Positions 18,407 to 27,069 of a DNA stretch of 64,000 nucleotides are shown here, piece by piece. A model generated the notes under the pieces. That model ran no database searches. It was not told the DNA's origin and worked only from the letters and a program-made list of their open reading frames with translations. Every line of letters starts with the position of its first letter. Within the stretch, counting starts at the first letter, position 1. Both the position numbers and the translations under genes were made by a program. Where the stretch lies: NCBI RefSeq assembly GCF_030271255.1, contig NZ_JASJOM010000004.1, forward strand, positions 248,001 to 312,000. Direction: 5' to 3'. This DNA comes from Peribacillus folii (GTDB lineage: Bacteria > Bacillota > Bacilli > Bacillales > DSM-1321).

Positions 18407-19429
18407 TCATAATGCTGGATTAACCAACCGGCAGGACTGCCTGATTTTAAGCTCAGGAGTCAATAAATACTCCCGTTTTGGAAGATGCCCCTTTAAACTG
18501 ATCCGCTCATGCAACAGTAAGAAGGCTATCTCCCCTATGGAATTCATTGGTCTTGCAACGACACTTAGCTTCGGATTCAAAAATGTTGCAATATCCACAT
18601 CATCAAAGCCAATGAACGATACCTCGCTGCCAAGCCTCCAGTTTAAATCCTCCAGCGCCTTCACGCATCCTATGGTCATCATGTTGTTGGAAGAAAAAAT
18701 GGCAGTCGGCCTCTCTTCAAGTTCAAACAGCTTCTTTGTACACCGATAACCGCTTTGCTCCCCAAAATCACCTTGAATGACATAGCGTTCATCCAATGCG
18801 ATTTTGTAATCTTCCAAGGCTTGTTGATAGCCTAAGTACCGGTCAAGCCCAGGGGTCGTATTCAATGGCCCGCATATGATCGCTATCTTTTCATGGCCCT
18901 GAAGGATCAAATGCTGGATCGCCTGATAGGTCCCCTTTTTGTTATCTACAAGAACCGTATCCACTTCCAGTTTTTTGATGCTTCGATCGACCGCTACAAC
19001 GGGAATTCCCTGATCCTCAAGAAGCTTAAGGTGATCGCCCTCTTCATTTGCCGTTGTGATGATCACTCCATCGACGCCTCGCTCAATGAAATTTTTCACG
19101 ATTTCTTCTTCAATCTTAGGTGACTCATTCGTACTGCTTAATATGGTGAAGTACTCTTTTTCACGAGCTTTTTGCTCAATTCCTGCCATAACTTGCGGAA
19201 AGAACGGATTCTTGATATCAGGTACAATGACACCGATCGTATTCGTTTCTTTCAACTTCATGGTCCTTGCTGCTGCACTTCGGATATACCCCAGCTCCTC
19301 GATTGCCTTGAGGATCCGTTCCTCCGTTACTTTACGAACTCCCCCTTGGTTATTGATGACGCGGGATACCGTGGCAATGGATACGTTTGCTAGATTTGCA
19401 ACATCCTGAATAGTTGGTTTAGATTCCAT
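18407..19429 (-). CDS. LacI family transcriptional regulator of the sugar operon
   Basis: The 340-residue protein has the LacI helix-turn-helix at the N-terminus (TIQDVANLANVSIATVSRVI, about residues 5-24), a hinge helix region RSAAARTMKLKETNTIGVIV, and a periplasmic-binding-protein-like effector domain. It precedes deoC and is transcribed in the same direction. Two identical TAAACGTTTA-centred sites 74 bases apart lie upstream of its own start and are its probable operators. The effector is likely deoxyribose, ribose or a phosphate ester. ATG 19429 follows GAGGTG. Confidence 0.88.
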   Translation of the reverse strand: MESKPTIQDVANLANVSIATVSRVINNQGGVRKVTEERILKAIEELGYIRSAAARTMKLKETNTIGVIVPDIKNPFFPQVMAGIEQKAREKEYFTILSSTNESPKIEEEIVKNFIERGVDGVIITTANEEGDHLKLLEDQGIPVVAVDRSIKKLEVDTVLVDNKKGTYQAIQHLILQGHEKIAIICGPLNTTPGLDRYLGYQQALEDYKIALDERYVIQGDFGEQSGYRCTKKLFELEERPTAIFSSNNMMTIGCVKALEDLNWRLGSEVSFIGFDDVDIATFLNPKLSVVARPMNSIGEIAFLLLHERISLKGHLPKREYLLTPELKIRQSCRLVNPAL

Positions 19430-19443
19430 TTTGTCGACACCTC

Positions 19444-19463
19444 AAAATGTAAACGTTTAGATT
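19444..19463. promoter_or_regulatory. LacI-type operator 1
   Basis: AAAATGTAAACGTTTAGATT contains the palindrome TAAACGTTTA. It lies 15 bases before the LacI-family start codon. The core also resembles a cre site, so CcpA binding is possible too. Confidence 0.55.
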
Positions 19464-19517
19464 TTTTTGCATTATTGTCCTAAATAATAAGATTTGACGC
19501 TATTATTACGAAAGATA

Positions 19518-19537
19518 AAAATGTAAACGTTTAGATT
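19518..19537. promoter_or_regulatory. LacI-type operator 2
   Basis: An exact 20-base copy of operator 1, 74 bases upstream (seven helical turns), suits cooperative binding or looping by a LacI-type tetramer. Confidence 0.55.
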
Positions 19538-19786
19538 ATTCTTGAAAATAGATTAACAGGTTTAATTTGTAATGGCAAGTTCTTTTTGTATGCGTTTACA
19601 CATCATGATCACATTTTTCATAATCCGCTTCGAATGGATCGTATATTATTGTAAACCATTGATTCAAGACAAGGACTGATAAAGTATCCGCAAAAGCTGG
19701 ATTTTATTAACCATGGCCGATTTATTGCTAGTTTCATTAGGCATGTTGGCCTTCGATCATATCGGAAATTGGCATCATTTGAGAGA
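19538..19786. other. Intergenic region upstream of the LacI gene
   Basis: I see no gene here. An open frame exists on the minus strand (19618-19851) but lacks a ribosome site, has unnatural composition and covers a hairpin. The promoter of the LacI-sugar operon should lie at the low-coordinate end, near the two operators. Confidence 0.4.
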
Positions 19787-19822
19787 AACCGCCAAATAAG
19801 CGAACCATTCTTATTTGGGGTT
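19787..19822 (-). terminator. Probable terminator of the acyl-CoA operon
   Basis: The stem CCAAATAAG/CTTATTTGG, extended by AACC/GGTT with one bulge, follows the last gene of the operon. The T tract on the minus strand is weak. Confidence 0.5.
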
Positions 19823-19847
19823 CTTCTTCGTGTCAGCGACTTGCCAC

Positions 19848-21443
19848 TCATGGTTCCCCTGCTGCATGTCGCTTCAGTTCTTCTTCAAATAAGATACGGC
19901 GCAATATTTTCCCTACCGCTGATTTTGGGAGCTGGTTCCTGAACTCAAATTCCCGCGGCACCTTATAACGTGCCAGGCGTTGATGGCAAAACTCCCGGAT
20001 TTCCGCATCCGTGACTGATTGTCCATCCTTTAAGATTATCGCCGCTTTAACCTTTTCCCCGCGATATGTATCAGGTACTCCATATACACACGTTTCTTTC
20101 ACGGCAGGATGCTGATAAAGAATGTCCTCCACCTCGGTTGGATAAATATTATAGCCGCTGGCAATGATCATATCTTTCTTCCTGCCTACAATATAAAAAT
20201 ACCCTTCTTCGTCCATCCTCGCGATATCGCCCGTGTATAGCCAGCCATCCCGTACAGCCTCTGCCGTATCCTTTGGATTCCTCCAATATCCCTTCATGAC
20301 TTGAGGACCTTTAATGATCAATTCACCTGCTTCGCCTGTTTCCATCCTTTTTGTCCCTGTTTTCAAATCTACGATTCTTGCATCTGTGTTAGGGTATGGT
20401 ATCCCAATGCTGCCAGGCTTTTTTTGTCCATTGACAGGGTTTCTGTGTGTGGTCGGCGAGGTTTCGGACATACCGAAGCCCTCCAATATGGAAATGCCGA
20501 ATACGGATTGGTATTGATGGATGATTTCTACCGGAAGCGGAGCTGAACCGCAGCTGCAGTATTTAAAGCAGCTTAAATCAGCTGCCGTTAAGTCTTCATG
20601 GTTCAGTAAGGCGATATACATCGTCGGGACCCCTGGAAATATGGTCGGCCGATGTTTACGGATCAGTTCGACCACTTCATCAATCCTGAATCTTTCTAAT
20701 GTAATATAAGTCGCCCCTGCATAAATGGCACTATTCAATCGACCATTGCCAAACACATGGAATAATGGCGTCAAACCAAGCATCCGTTCGCCAGGACTCT
20801 GGAGTTTGAGTGCTTCCGCCGTAAAAGCGAAGTCTTGAAAAACGTTGGAAACCAAATTAAAGTGGGTGAGCATGACTCCCTTGGATTTCCCTGTCGTTCC
20901 TCCGGTATACTGCAGTAAGGCCACGGCTTCCTTCGACTCGATGATCAACTCAGGAAGTACTTCGTCTGGCACCGATGGAAGCAGTACATCCTCCCAAACT
21001 GTTTTGGCAGGAATGAACGTCACTGACTCAGAAAAACTTGTAGCCCTCAGTTTCTCCAGTTGTTCCTCACGTCCAATGAACCATATTGCCTCTGAATCAC
21101 GTAAAATATCATCCAATTCATTCGGCTGGTATAGGGGATTTACTTGAACGACAACACCCCCCAAACGATGAATCGCATAATAAGCAATGATATATTCCAG
21201 ACAATTTGGCAGCATGATGGCTATCCGGTCGTTCATATGAACGCCCCGATTAAACAAGTCCACGGCAAAACGATCCGAAGCCTCCTTCAATTCCAAATAA
21301 GTCATCTCACGCACACCATCGATAACGGCTGTGGTTGCTGGATAACGAGTGGCAGAGCGGTCTAGAAGGCCGTATAAGGACAATAAGGGAATCTCAATTT
21401 CAAGAGGTGTTTCTTCTGGATAAAATCTTTGCCAAGTTCTCAT
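19848..21443 (-). CDS. Acyl-CoA synthetase (AMP-forming), long-chain fatty acid ligase type
   Basis: An adenylate-forming enzyme of about 531 residues that activates a carboxylic acid to its CoA thioester. The phosphate loop is YTGGTTGKSKG, the adenine motif is GFGMSET, the hinge is GWLYTGDIARMDEEGYFYIVGRKKD, and the C-terminal catalytic lysine is in LPKSAVGKILRR. ATG 21443 is chosen; a TTG one codon before it is closer to AGGTGG and equally possible. It is the last gene of a seven-gene operon and is similar in layout to the first one (27070-28677). The chain-length preference is not clear from sequence. Confidence 0.88.
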   Translation of the reverse strand: MRTWQRFYPEETPLEIEIPLLSLYGLLDRSATRYPATTAVIDGVREMTYLELKEASDRFAVDLFNRGVHMNDRIAIMLPNCLEYIIAYYAIHRLGGVVVQVNPLYQPNELDDILRDSEAIWFIGREEQLEKLRATSFSESVTFIPAKTVWEDVLLPSVPDEVLPELIIESKEAVALLQYTGGTTGKSKGVMLTHFNLVSNVFQDFAFTAEALKLQSPGERMLGLTPLFHVFGNGRLNSAIYAGATYITLERFRIDEVVELIRKHRPTIFPGVPTMYIALLNHEDLTAADLSCFKYCSCGSAPLPVEIIHQYQSVFGISILEGFGMSETSPTTHRNPVNGQKKPGSIGIPYPNTDARIVDLKTGTKRMETGEAGELIIKGPQVMKGYWRNPKDTAEAVRDGWLYTGDIARMDEEGYFYIVGRKKDMIIASGYNIYPTEVEDILYQHPAVKETCVYGVPDTYRGEKVKAAIILKDGQSVTDAEIREFCHQRLARYKVPREFEFRNQLPKSAVGKILRRILFEEELKRHAAGEP

Positions 21444-21478
21444 CAAATTCTGACCACCTCTCCTTTTCTTTAAAAGCC

Positions 21479-21919
21479 TCATTTGTTTACGATCGCCTTT
21501 GGGTCGTAACTTGCTTCAGTATCACGCATGATTTTGAATATCCCCGTTCCCTTTGCAATGATATTTCCGTTCACATCCTTTATTTCTCCTTCAGTAAAGG
21601 CGATTTTGTGTCCTTTTTGCAGCACTTTTGCTTCTGCAAACAATTCCCCGTTCGAGATGCTCGCCAAATAATGAACGGTCAAGCTTGTCGTCACCACTTT
21701 TGACCTGGTCACGGAACGGGTCACCATGCCAAGAATCGTATCCAGCATGGTAGCATGAATTCCCCCATGCAATGTTCCATTGACATTCAATAAATGCTCT
21801 TCAATCTTCAACTTGATGATAACGTTCCCTTCCTCAAAGCGAATGATTTCAAACCCGATATGCGAAAAGAAAGCACTGCTTTCAAATTGGTTGCGAATAT
21901 CCTTCACTTCTACAGACAC
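21479..21919 (-). CDS. PaaI/YdiI-type hotdog thioesterase
   Basis: This hotdog-fold protein of about 146 residues has the PaaI signature NVNGTLHGGIHATMLDTILG, where the HGG turn and the following Asp act in thioester hydrolysis, and TSLTVHYLASISNGELFAEA for the second strand set. Such enzymes hydrolyse acyl-CoA and can free CoA when intermediates pile up. GTG 21919 is chosen because AAGGGG lies seven bases upstream; a longer frame to 22021 would overlap the thiolase end. It sits between a thiolase and a CoA ligase in the acyl-CoA operon. Confidence 0.8.
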   Translation of the reverse strand: MSVEVKDIRNQFESSAFFSHIGFEIIRFEEGNVIIKLKIEEHLLNVNGTLHGGIHATMLDTILGMVTRSVTRSKVVTTSLTVHYLASISNGELFAEAKVLQKGHKIAFTEGEIKDVNGNIIAKGTGIFKIMRDTEASYDPKAIVNK

Positions 21920-22007
21920 ACCATTTCCCCTTCCTTTTTCAGTTATTCGAATACTACCTGAAATGAGAAGAATCGCAGCGGACCTCCACACCTTAAGTCC
22001 AGGTAAT

Positions 22008-23192
22008 TTATACTGTCTCAATCATGATCGCCATTCCCTGTCCTCCGCCGACACAAAGGGTAGCGATTCCGTATCTCTCTTTTCTGCGAATCAATTCATG
22101 GATGAGTGATGTCACGATCCGCGCACCCGTCGAACCGACTGGATGCCCGAGCGCAATGGCCCCTCCATTTACATTCACTTTGCTTTCATCAAGCGCCAGC
22201 TCCCTTATTACCGCCAATGCCTGTGACGCGAATGCTTCATTTAATTCAAAAAGGCCGATTTCTTCTATCTTTTTTCCAGTACGCTCCAAAAGCTTTCCGA
22301 CCGCTGGGACAGGACCGATTCCCATCACTTCGGGAGAAACGCCAGCCGCTGCCCAATCGACAATCTTCGCAACCGGCTCTAGTTGTAACCGTTGTGCCTC
22401 ACTGGCTTTCATCAATACCAATGCTGAAGCACCGTCATTACGGCCGCAGGCATTTCCTGCCGTAACGGTTCCATCCTCCTTGAATGCCGGTCTTAAGGCT
22501 GCAAGCTTTTCCAGTGTAGTATCCGGACGAGGATATTCATCCGCTTCTATCGTGACCGTCCCCATCCTTTCACTTAACTCTACAGGCACGATCTCAGCTT
22601 TGAATTTTCCTTCCTCGATCGCTTTCGCCGCCCTTCGTTGGCTTTCAACTGAAAAGGCATCTTGTTCCTCCCTGGAAATATTGTATCGCTGGGCGACATT
22701 TTCAGCGGTTATTCCCATCCCTAAACGTTTTCCATACATCTCCTGTGGCTGTTGACCCGCTTCGGTATTCGAATCAACAAGTTCGGTCCGATCTCCGCCA
22801 AATCGGGAATTTCTTAAATAAAGCGGAGCACGGCTCATGCTTTCCGTACCGCCGGCAATGACGATATCGGCTTGTCCCGAGCTTATTTGCTGAGCGGCAG
22901 ATGCGATGGCCTGCATGCCTGATGCACATAATCGATTTACTGTAAAAGCTGGTGCAGAATCGGGGATTCCTGAACGCAGAGCAGCCACTCTTGTGACGTT
23001 CGAGGATTCGGTCGTTTGCCTTACCTCCCCAAAAATGACTTCATCCACTTGTTCGGCTGTTATATTGGCACGCTTAATCGCCTCTTTGATAACGATACTG
23101 GCCAAATGTCCGGAACTAAGGTTCTTTAATGCCCCTCCATAGCGCCCGATCGGTGTTCGAACAGCACTTACGATTACAATATCTTCACCCAT
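22008..23192 (-). CDS. Acetyl-CoA C-acyltransferase (thiolase) 1
   Basis: A 394-residue thiolase. The nucleophilic cysteine is in [11 protein letters not shown], the catalytic histidine in [16 protein letters not shown] and the second cysteine in LCVGGGQG. Thiolases cleave 3-ketoacyl-CoA in beta-oxidation or condense acetyl-CoA. ATG 23192 has GAGGGGGA upstream. A second thiolase gene lies two genes away (24483-25655) and is clearly diverged, so the two may act on different chain lengths or branched products. Confidence 0.92.
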   Translation of the reverse strand: MGEDIVIVSAVRTPIGRYGGALKNLSSGHLASIVIKEAIKRANITAEQVDEVIFGEVRQTTESSNVTRVAALRSGIPDSAPAFTVNRLCASGMQAIASAAQQISSGQADIVIAGGTESMSRAPLYLRNSRFGGDRTELVDSNTEAGQQPQEMYGKRLGMGITAENVAQRYNISREEQDAFSVESQRRAAKAIEEGKFKAEIVPVELSERMGTVTIEADEYPRPDTTLEKLAALRPAFKEDGTVTAGNACGRNDGASALVLMKASEAQRLQLEPVAKIVDWAAAGVSPEVMGIGPVPAVGKLLERTGKKIEEIGLFELNEAFASQALAVIRELALDESKVNVNGGAIALGHPVGSTGARIVTSLIHELIRRKERYGIATLCVGGGQGMAIMIETV

Positions 23193-23280
23193 TTTACAAC
23201 TCCCCCTCAAATTGTAGTTACTCGTATTTTGGCAACGGTTCAATTTTCATTCAACACTACTTCGCTGATATGGATTGCGG

Positions 23281-24429
23281 TTAACACTCTTGCAATACAT
23301 TCCTTGCGATGATCAACCTTTGAATTTCATTCGTTCCTTCATATATTTTGGTTATCCGGGCATCACGGTAAAAACGTTCAACTGGATATTCCGCCATATA
23401 GCCCATTCCGCCATGAATTTGGACTGCTTTATCCGCCACCCTGTTGAACACGTCAGAAGCAAATAGTTTTGCCATCGATGCTTCTTTAATCACTTTTTTC
23501 CCTTCATCTATTTTTTGTGCCGCCATCATCGTCAAGGCTCTTGCCGCTTCCGTTTCCGTTGCCATGTCAGCTAGCATCCATTGAATCGCCTGATTGCCTG
23601 CAATCGGTTTGCCGAATTGTATCCGTTCTTTCGCATATTTGGCTGATAATTCAATCAATTTTCCGCATGAACCCACAGCCCTTGCCGCCAGCCCGACACG
23701 CCCCTCTCCCAAAATGGTCAGTGCAGATATATATCCCATTCCAACCTCTCCGATCACATTTTCTTCTGGTATGATACAATTCTCGAAAATGACTTGTGAG
23801 GTATATGATCCTCTTAGTCCCATTTTTTTGTCCTTTTTGCCGACGATCAATCCAGGAAAACCCCTTTCCACTAGAAAAGCGGTAATCCCGCCTTTGGCCC
23901 CTTTGCTTCTATCCGTTAGAGCGAATACCGTATAAACATCAGCTATCGGACCATTCGTAATGAAGTGCTTCGTCCCGTTCATCACCCAGCAATCGCCCTT
24001 TTTTTCTGCTGTCGTTGATAAATTGGTTGCATCGGAACCAGCTCCTGGCTCAGATAGTGCGAATGCTCCAATTTTTGTACCAGCTGCCATATCAGGCAAG
24101 TATTTAGCTTTCAAATGTTCCGATGCAAGCTTGACAAGCCCCGTACTGCCAATCCCGGTATGGGCACTGATCAAAGAAACAAATCCATTGTGCGTCCTGC
24201 CTAACTGCTCTAACACGGTAGCCTTGCCCACTGCATTCAGACCGATTCCGCCGTATTGCTCGGGAATGCTGATCCCGAATAAGCCAAGGGTTTTTGCTTG
24301 TTCCACCAAATGCTGCGGGATCGCATCTTCTTCTTCGATTTGCATCGCTAATGGGTCCACTTCCCTTTCGACGAAATGACCGATCATTTCCTTCATCTGC
24401 AGCATTTCCTTAGTTAATATGATTGACAT
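23281..24429 (-). CDS. Acyl-CoA dehydrogenase
   Basis: This FAD enzyme of 382 residues introduces the 2,3-double bond in acyl-CoA. The family pattern is complete: GAFALSEPGAGSDATNLSTT in the middle domain, a C-terminal helical domain with AVQIHGGMGY, and YEGTNEIQRLIIARNVL, where the catalytic glutamate is expected. It lies between the two thiolase genes. Electrons would pass to ETF, whose genes are not in this window. ATG 24429 follows AGGGAGGGAAG. Confidence 0.92.
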   Translation of the reverse strand: MSIILTKEMLQMKEMIGHFVEREVDPLAMQIEEEDAIPQHLVEQAKTLGLFGISIPEQYGGIGLNAVGKATVLEQLGRTHNGFVSLISAHTGIGSTGLVKLASEHLKAKYLPDMAAGTKIGAFALSEPGAGSDATNLSTTAEKKGDCWVMNGTKHFITNGPIADVYTVFALTDRSKGAKGGITAFLVERGFPGLIVGKKDKKMGLRGSYTSQVIFENCIIPEENVIGEVGMGYISALTILGEGRVGLAARAVGSCGKLIELSAKYAKERIQFGKPIAGNQAIQWMLADMATETEAARALTMMAAQKIDEGKKVIKEASMAKLFASDVFNRVADKAVQIHGGMGYMAEYPVERFYRDARITKIYEGTNEIQRLIIARNVLQEC

Positions 24430-24482
24430 GATACTTCCCTCCCTAGGACTTTTCCTGTTAATACTTCCTTGCTTATCCTAAA

Positions 24483-25655
24483 TCAAGCTTCACGTTCAAT
24501 GATCGTTGCAATTCCTTGACCGCCTCCAATGCATGCCGTTATAAGCGCGTACCTTCCTGAAATGCGCTTTAATTCGTAAACCGCCTTGGTCATGAGAATG
24601 GCTCCTGTCGCGCCAAGCGGGTGTCCGTGGGCGATGGCTCCCCCATTGACATTGATTTTGGCTGCATTCATATCAAGCTCCCGATTGCAGGCAATTACTT
24701 GTGCCGCAAAAGCTTCATTAATTTCAAAGATGTCCATGTCAGCCAAGGACAGCCTCGATTTTTCCAGCACTCTTTTCACGGCAGGAACAGGACCGATGCC
24801 CATATAATTTGGGTCCACTCCCGCCACAGCTTGTGCTTTGATCGTTGCTAGAGGCTTGATCCCCATTTCTTCCGCTTTTTCTCTCGACATGATGACAAGG
24901 GCCGAAGCGGCATCATTCAATCCAGAACTGTTCCCTGCCGTTACGGACCCGTCTTCCAAAAACGCTGGAGGTAAATTGGCTAGCCCTTCCTTCGTTATTT
25001 GCGGCCGTGGATGTTCATCTACTTTAAATTCTCTTGTTTCACCTTTTCTGCCCATTATGCTCACCGGTATGATTTGTTCATCGAAACGGCCCTCATCCAC
25101 GGCTTTGGCCATCTTTTTTTGGCTTTGGAGGGCAAATTCATCTTGTTCTTCCCTGCTCACCTCATATTTTCCAGCTAAGTTTTCAGCAGTGATTCCCATT
25201 GGCGGATCACCAATTTCCTTCGGGGAGAGCTGCGATTTCCTGAACTGCGGCGGCTTAGCGCTGTATGCTTTTTCAGGTCGATCCATCAAGTAGGGCGCCC
25301 TGCTCATGCTCTCCACGCCACCGGCGATAAAGATATCCCCTTCGCCTGCTAAAATCGCCTGTGCGGCCAAATTGACCGCGTTGATTCCGGAACCGCATTG
25401 ACGGTCAACAGTCAAACCTGGAAGCTGTAGTGAAAGACCGGTTTCCAATGCCGTTAATCTGGCTATGTTGCCGCCGCCGCTCAAGACGTTACCCAGGATG
25501 ACATCATTTATCAATTCCGGGTTTACCTTCGCCCGTTTAATCGCTTCCTTCACCACTTCTGCCCCGAATTTGTGAGCAGGAACGGAAGCAAGAGCTCCGC
25601 CCTGTTTACCGATGGCTGTACGTACTGCTGAAACGATGACCGCATCTCTCTTCAT
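24483..25655 (-). CDS. Acetyl-CoA C-acetyltransferase (thiolase) 2
   Basis: A 390-residue thiolase with the active-site cysteine in VDRQCGSGINAVN, histidine in GGAIAHGHPLGATGA and second cysteine in ACIGGGQG. It differs from thiolase 1 throughout but keeps the same length and motif order. The start at 25655 follows GGGAGTGGAAG. It begins 53 bases from the MFS carrier gene, and no enoyl-CoA hydratase or 3-hydroxyacyl-CoA dehydrogenase gene is in the operon, so it must act with enzymes encoded elsewhere. Confidence 0.92.
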   Translation of the reverse strand: MKRDAVIVSAVRTAIGKQGGALASVPAHKFGAEVVKEAIKRAKVNPELINDVILGNVLSGGGNIARLTALETGLSLQLPGLTVDRQCGSGINAVNLAAQAILAGEGDIFIAGGVESMSRAPYLMDRPEKAYSAKPPQFRKSQLSPKEIGDPPMGITAENLAGKYEVSREEQDEFALQSQKKMAKAVDEGRFDEQIIPVSIMGRKGETREFKVDEHPRPQITKEGLANLPPAFLEDGSVTAGNSSGLNDAASALVIMSREKAEEMGIKPLATIKAQAVAGVDPNYMGIGPVPAVKRVLEKSRLSLADMDIFEINEAFAAQVIACNRELDMNAAKINVNGGAIAHGHPLGATGAILMTKAVYELKRISGRYALITACIGGGQGIATIIEREA

Positions 25656-25708
25656 TTTACTTCCACTCCCCTTTTTTATTTCACACCTGAACTTTTGGAT
25701 TTGCATCC

Positions 25709-26983
25709 TTAAGAGGACTTGAGGTCAATGTCCCCAGTTTGTCTAGTTGTTTGATTCCCGGATAACTTGACTGGTTTTACGAACAGGGCGAATAAGATGC
25801 CAAAAGCCAAAACAAGAGACGCCATGAACAAAATTGATAGGTTATAGCCCAATAATTGGTTTCCCCCAGCCAGACTTATGATATATCCAGTTACAAGAGG
25901 GGCGATGATGCCTGCTATGTTACCGGATGAGGTCAGGATACTCGTCATCAATCCACCTCGCTCTTGCATTTCATTGATCATGATCGTTGGTCCGATCGGC
26001 AAAATGGCGTATGTCAGTCCCTTTGCTAAACACATGGCGCCTACCACCCAGATTGGATGCTGAAAAACCATGATCGATGAAAAAAACAATGCTCCCAGAA
26101 TCATGGATCCCGCAACGACGTATACCCTTGACAATCTCCAGTTTTGATTCTTCTTGAATAAACGGTCGGATATCATGGAAACCCCCATATATATGCATAC
26201 GGAAACGACTCCGATTATTGCCACGCTTGTACCCATTTGTCCTGGACTCATTTTTATCGCTTCCACTAAATATATGGGGAGCCAAACCGAAAACCACACG
26301 ACCAAAATATACGTGGAAAAATAGGCCAAGGTCGTAAATAACGCGGTCGGTGAGGCCAGAAGCGCCAAGAAATCCTTCCATTTGATTTTTTCCAGTTTTG
26401 CTTTCTTCTTTTGTGCCTCTTCATGGACCTCAACTGGGTTTTCCTTTGTTAAAAATTGAAAAAGGAAGAACCAAACGAGGCTTGCTGCACCCAGCGCTGC
26501 AAAAGCCACCTTCCATCCGAATATCGTGATCAAGGAAACGAGGATGGGCGCCACGATCATCGCACCGACCGTCCCCCCGCCGACGACCACCGAATTGGCA
26601 AACCCTTTCAGCCTCGGGGGAAACCACTTATCGGCATGGCTGTAAGCAATGGGACTGTACGGTCCTTCAAATGCGCCCAGTAAAATCCGGTAAAGAATGA
26701 GAAATGGCAGCGCAGTGATGGCCAAGACGCCGAATTGCAGCACAGTCCATGTCAACATGATGGACCCAAGCACTTTTTTGGCCCCAAGTCGATCGGCCCA
26801 TGCAGCCCCAAAAATCCCCGTTACTGGATAGAGCCAATAATAACTGCTGCCGACAAGACCCCACTCTGCATAGGAAAGATCAAATTCCTTCATGATCGGA
26901 ACAGCTGCCAATCCAACAATCGATTTATCCGCAAAATTAATGACAGCACCAAAGAATAATAAAATGAGAACAACCCAACGCAT
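25709..26983 (-). CDS. MFS transporter, anion:cation symporter-like
   Basis: The 424-residue carrier has about twelve helices. Early features are VINFADKSIVGLAAVPIMKE and the loop GAAWADRLGAKKV between helices 2 and 3, which matches the MFS motif, with FEGPYSPIAYSHADKWFPP after helix 4. It resembles the ACS group that imports organic acids such as phthalate, glucarate or tartrate. In an operon of CoA ligases and beta-oxidation enzymes it may import the acid that is then activated. The substrate is unknown. AGGAGGGG precedes ATG 26983. Confidence 0.82.
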   Translation of the reverse strand: MRWVVLILLFFGAVINFADKSIVGLAAVPIMKEFDLSYAEWGLVGSSYYWLYPVTGIFGAAWADRLGAKKVLGSIMLTWTVLQFGVLAITALPFLILYRILLGAFEGPYSPIAYSHADKWFPPRLKGFANSVVVGGGTVGAMIVAPILVSLITIFGWKVAFAALGAASLVWFFLFQFLTKENPVEVHEEAQKKKAKLEKIKWKDFLALLASPTALFTTLAYFSTYILVVWFSVWLPIYLVEAIKMSPGQMGTSVAIIGVVSVCIYMGVSMISDRLFKKNQNWRLSRVYVVAGSMILGALFFSSIMVFQHPIWVVGAMCLAKGLTYAILPIGPTIMINEMQERGGLMTSILTSSGNIAGIIAPLVTGYIISLAGGNQLLGYNLSILFMASLVLAFGILFALFVKPVKLSGNQTTRQTGDIDLKSS

Positions 26984-27069
26984 ACCAGCCCCTCCTCTTT
27001 GTATCTATCTTCACGAACCTGAATTTATCTTCCATTTGAATTTTAGGATATATACATCTCATCCATCAA

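Noticed and set aside
19618-19851. 77-codon minus-strand frame before the LacI gene
   Set aside because: It covers the hairpin ending the acyl-CoA operon, has unnatural composition and no ribosome site.
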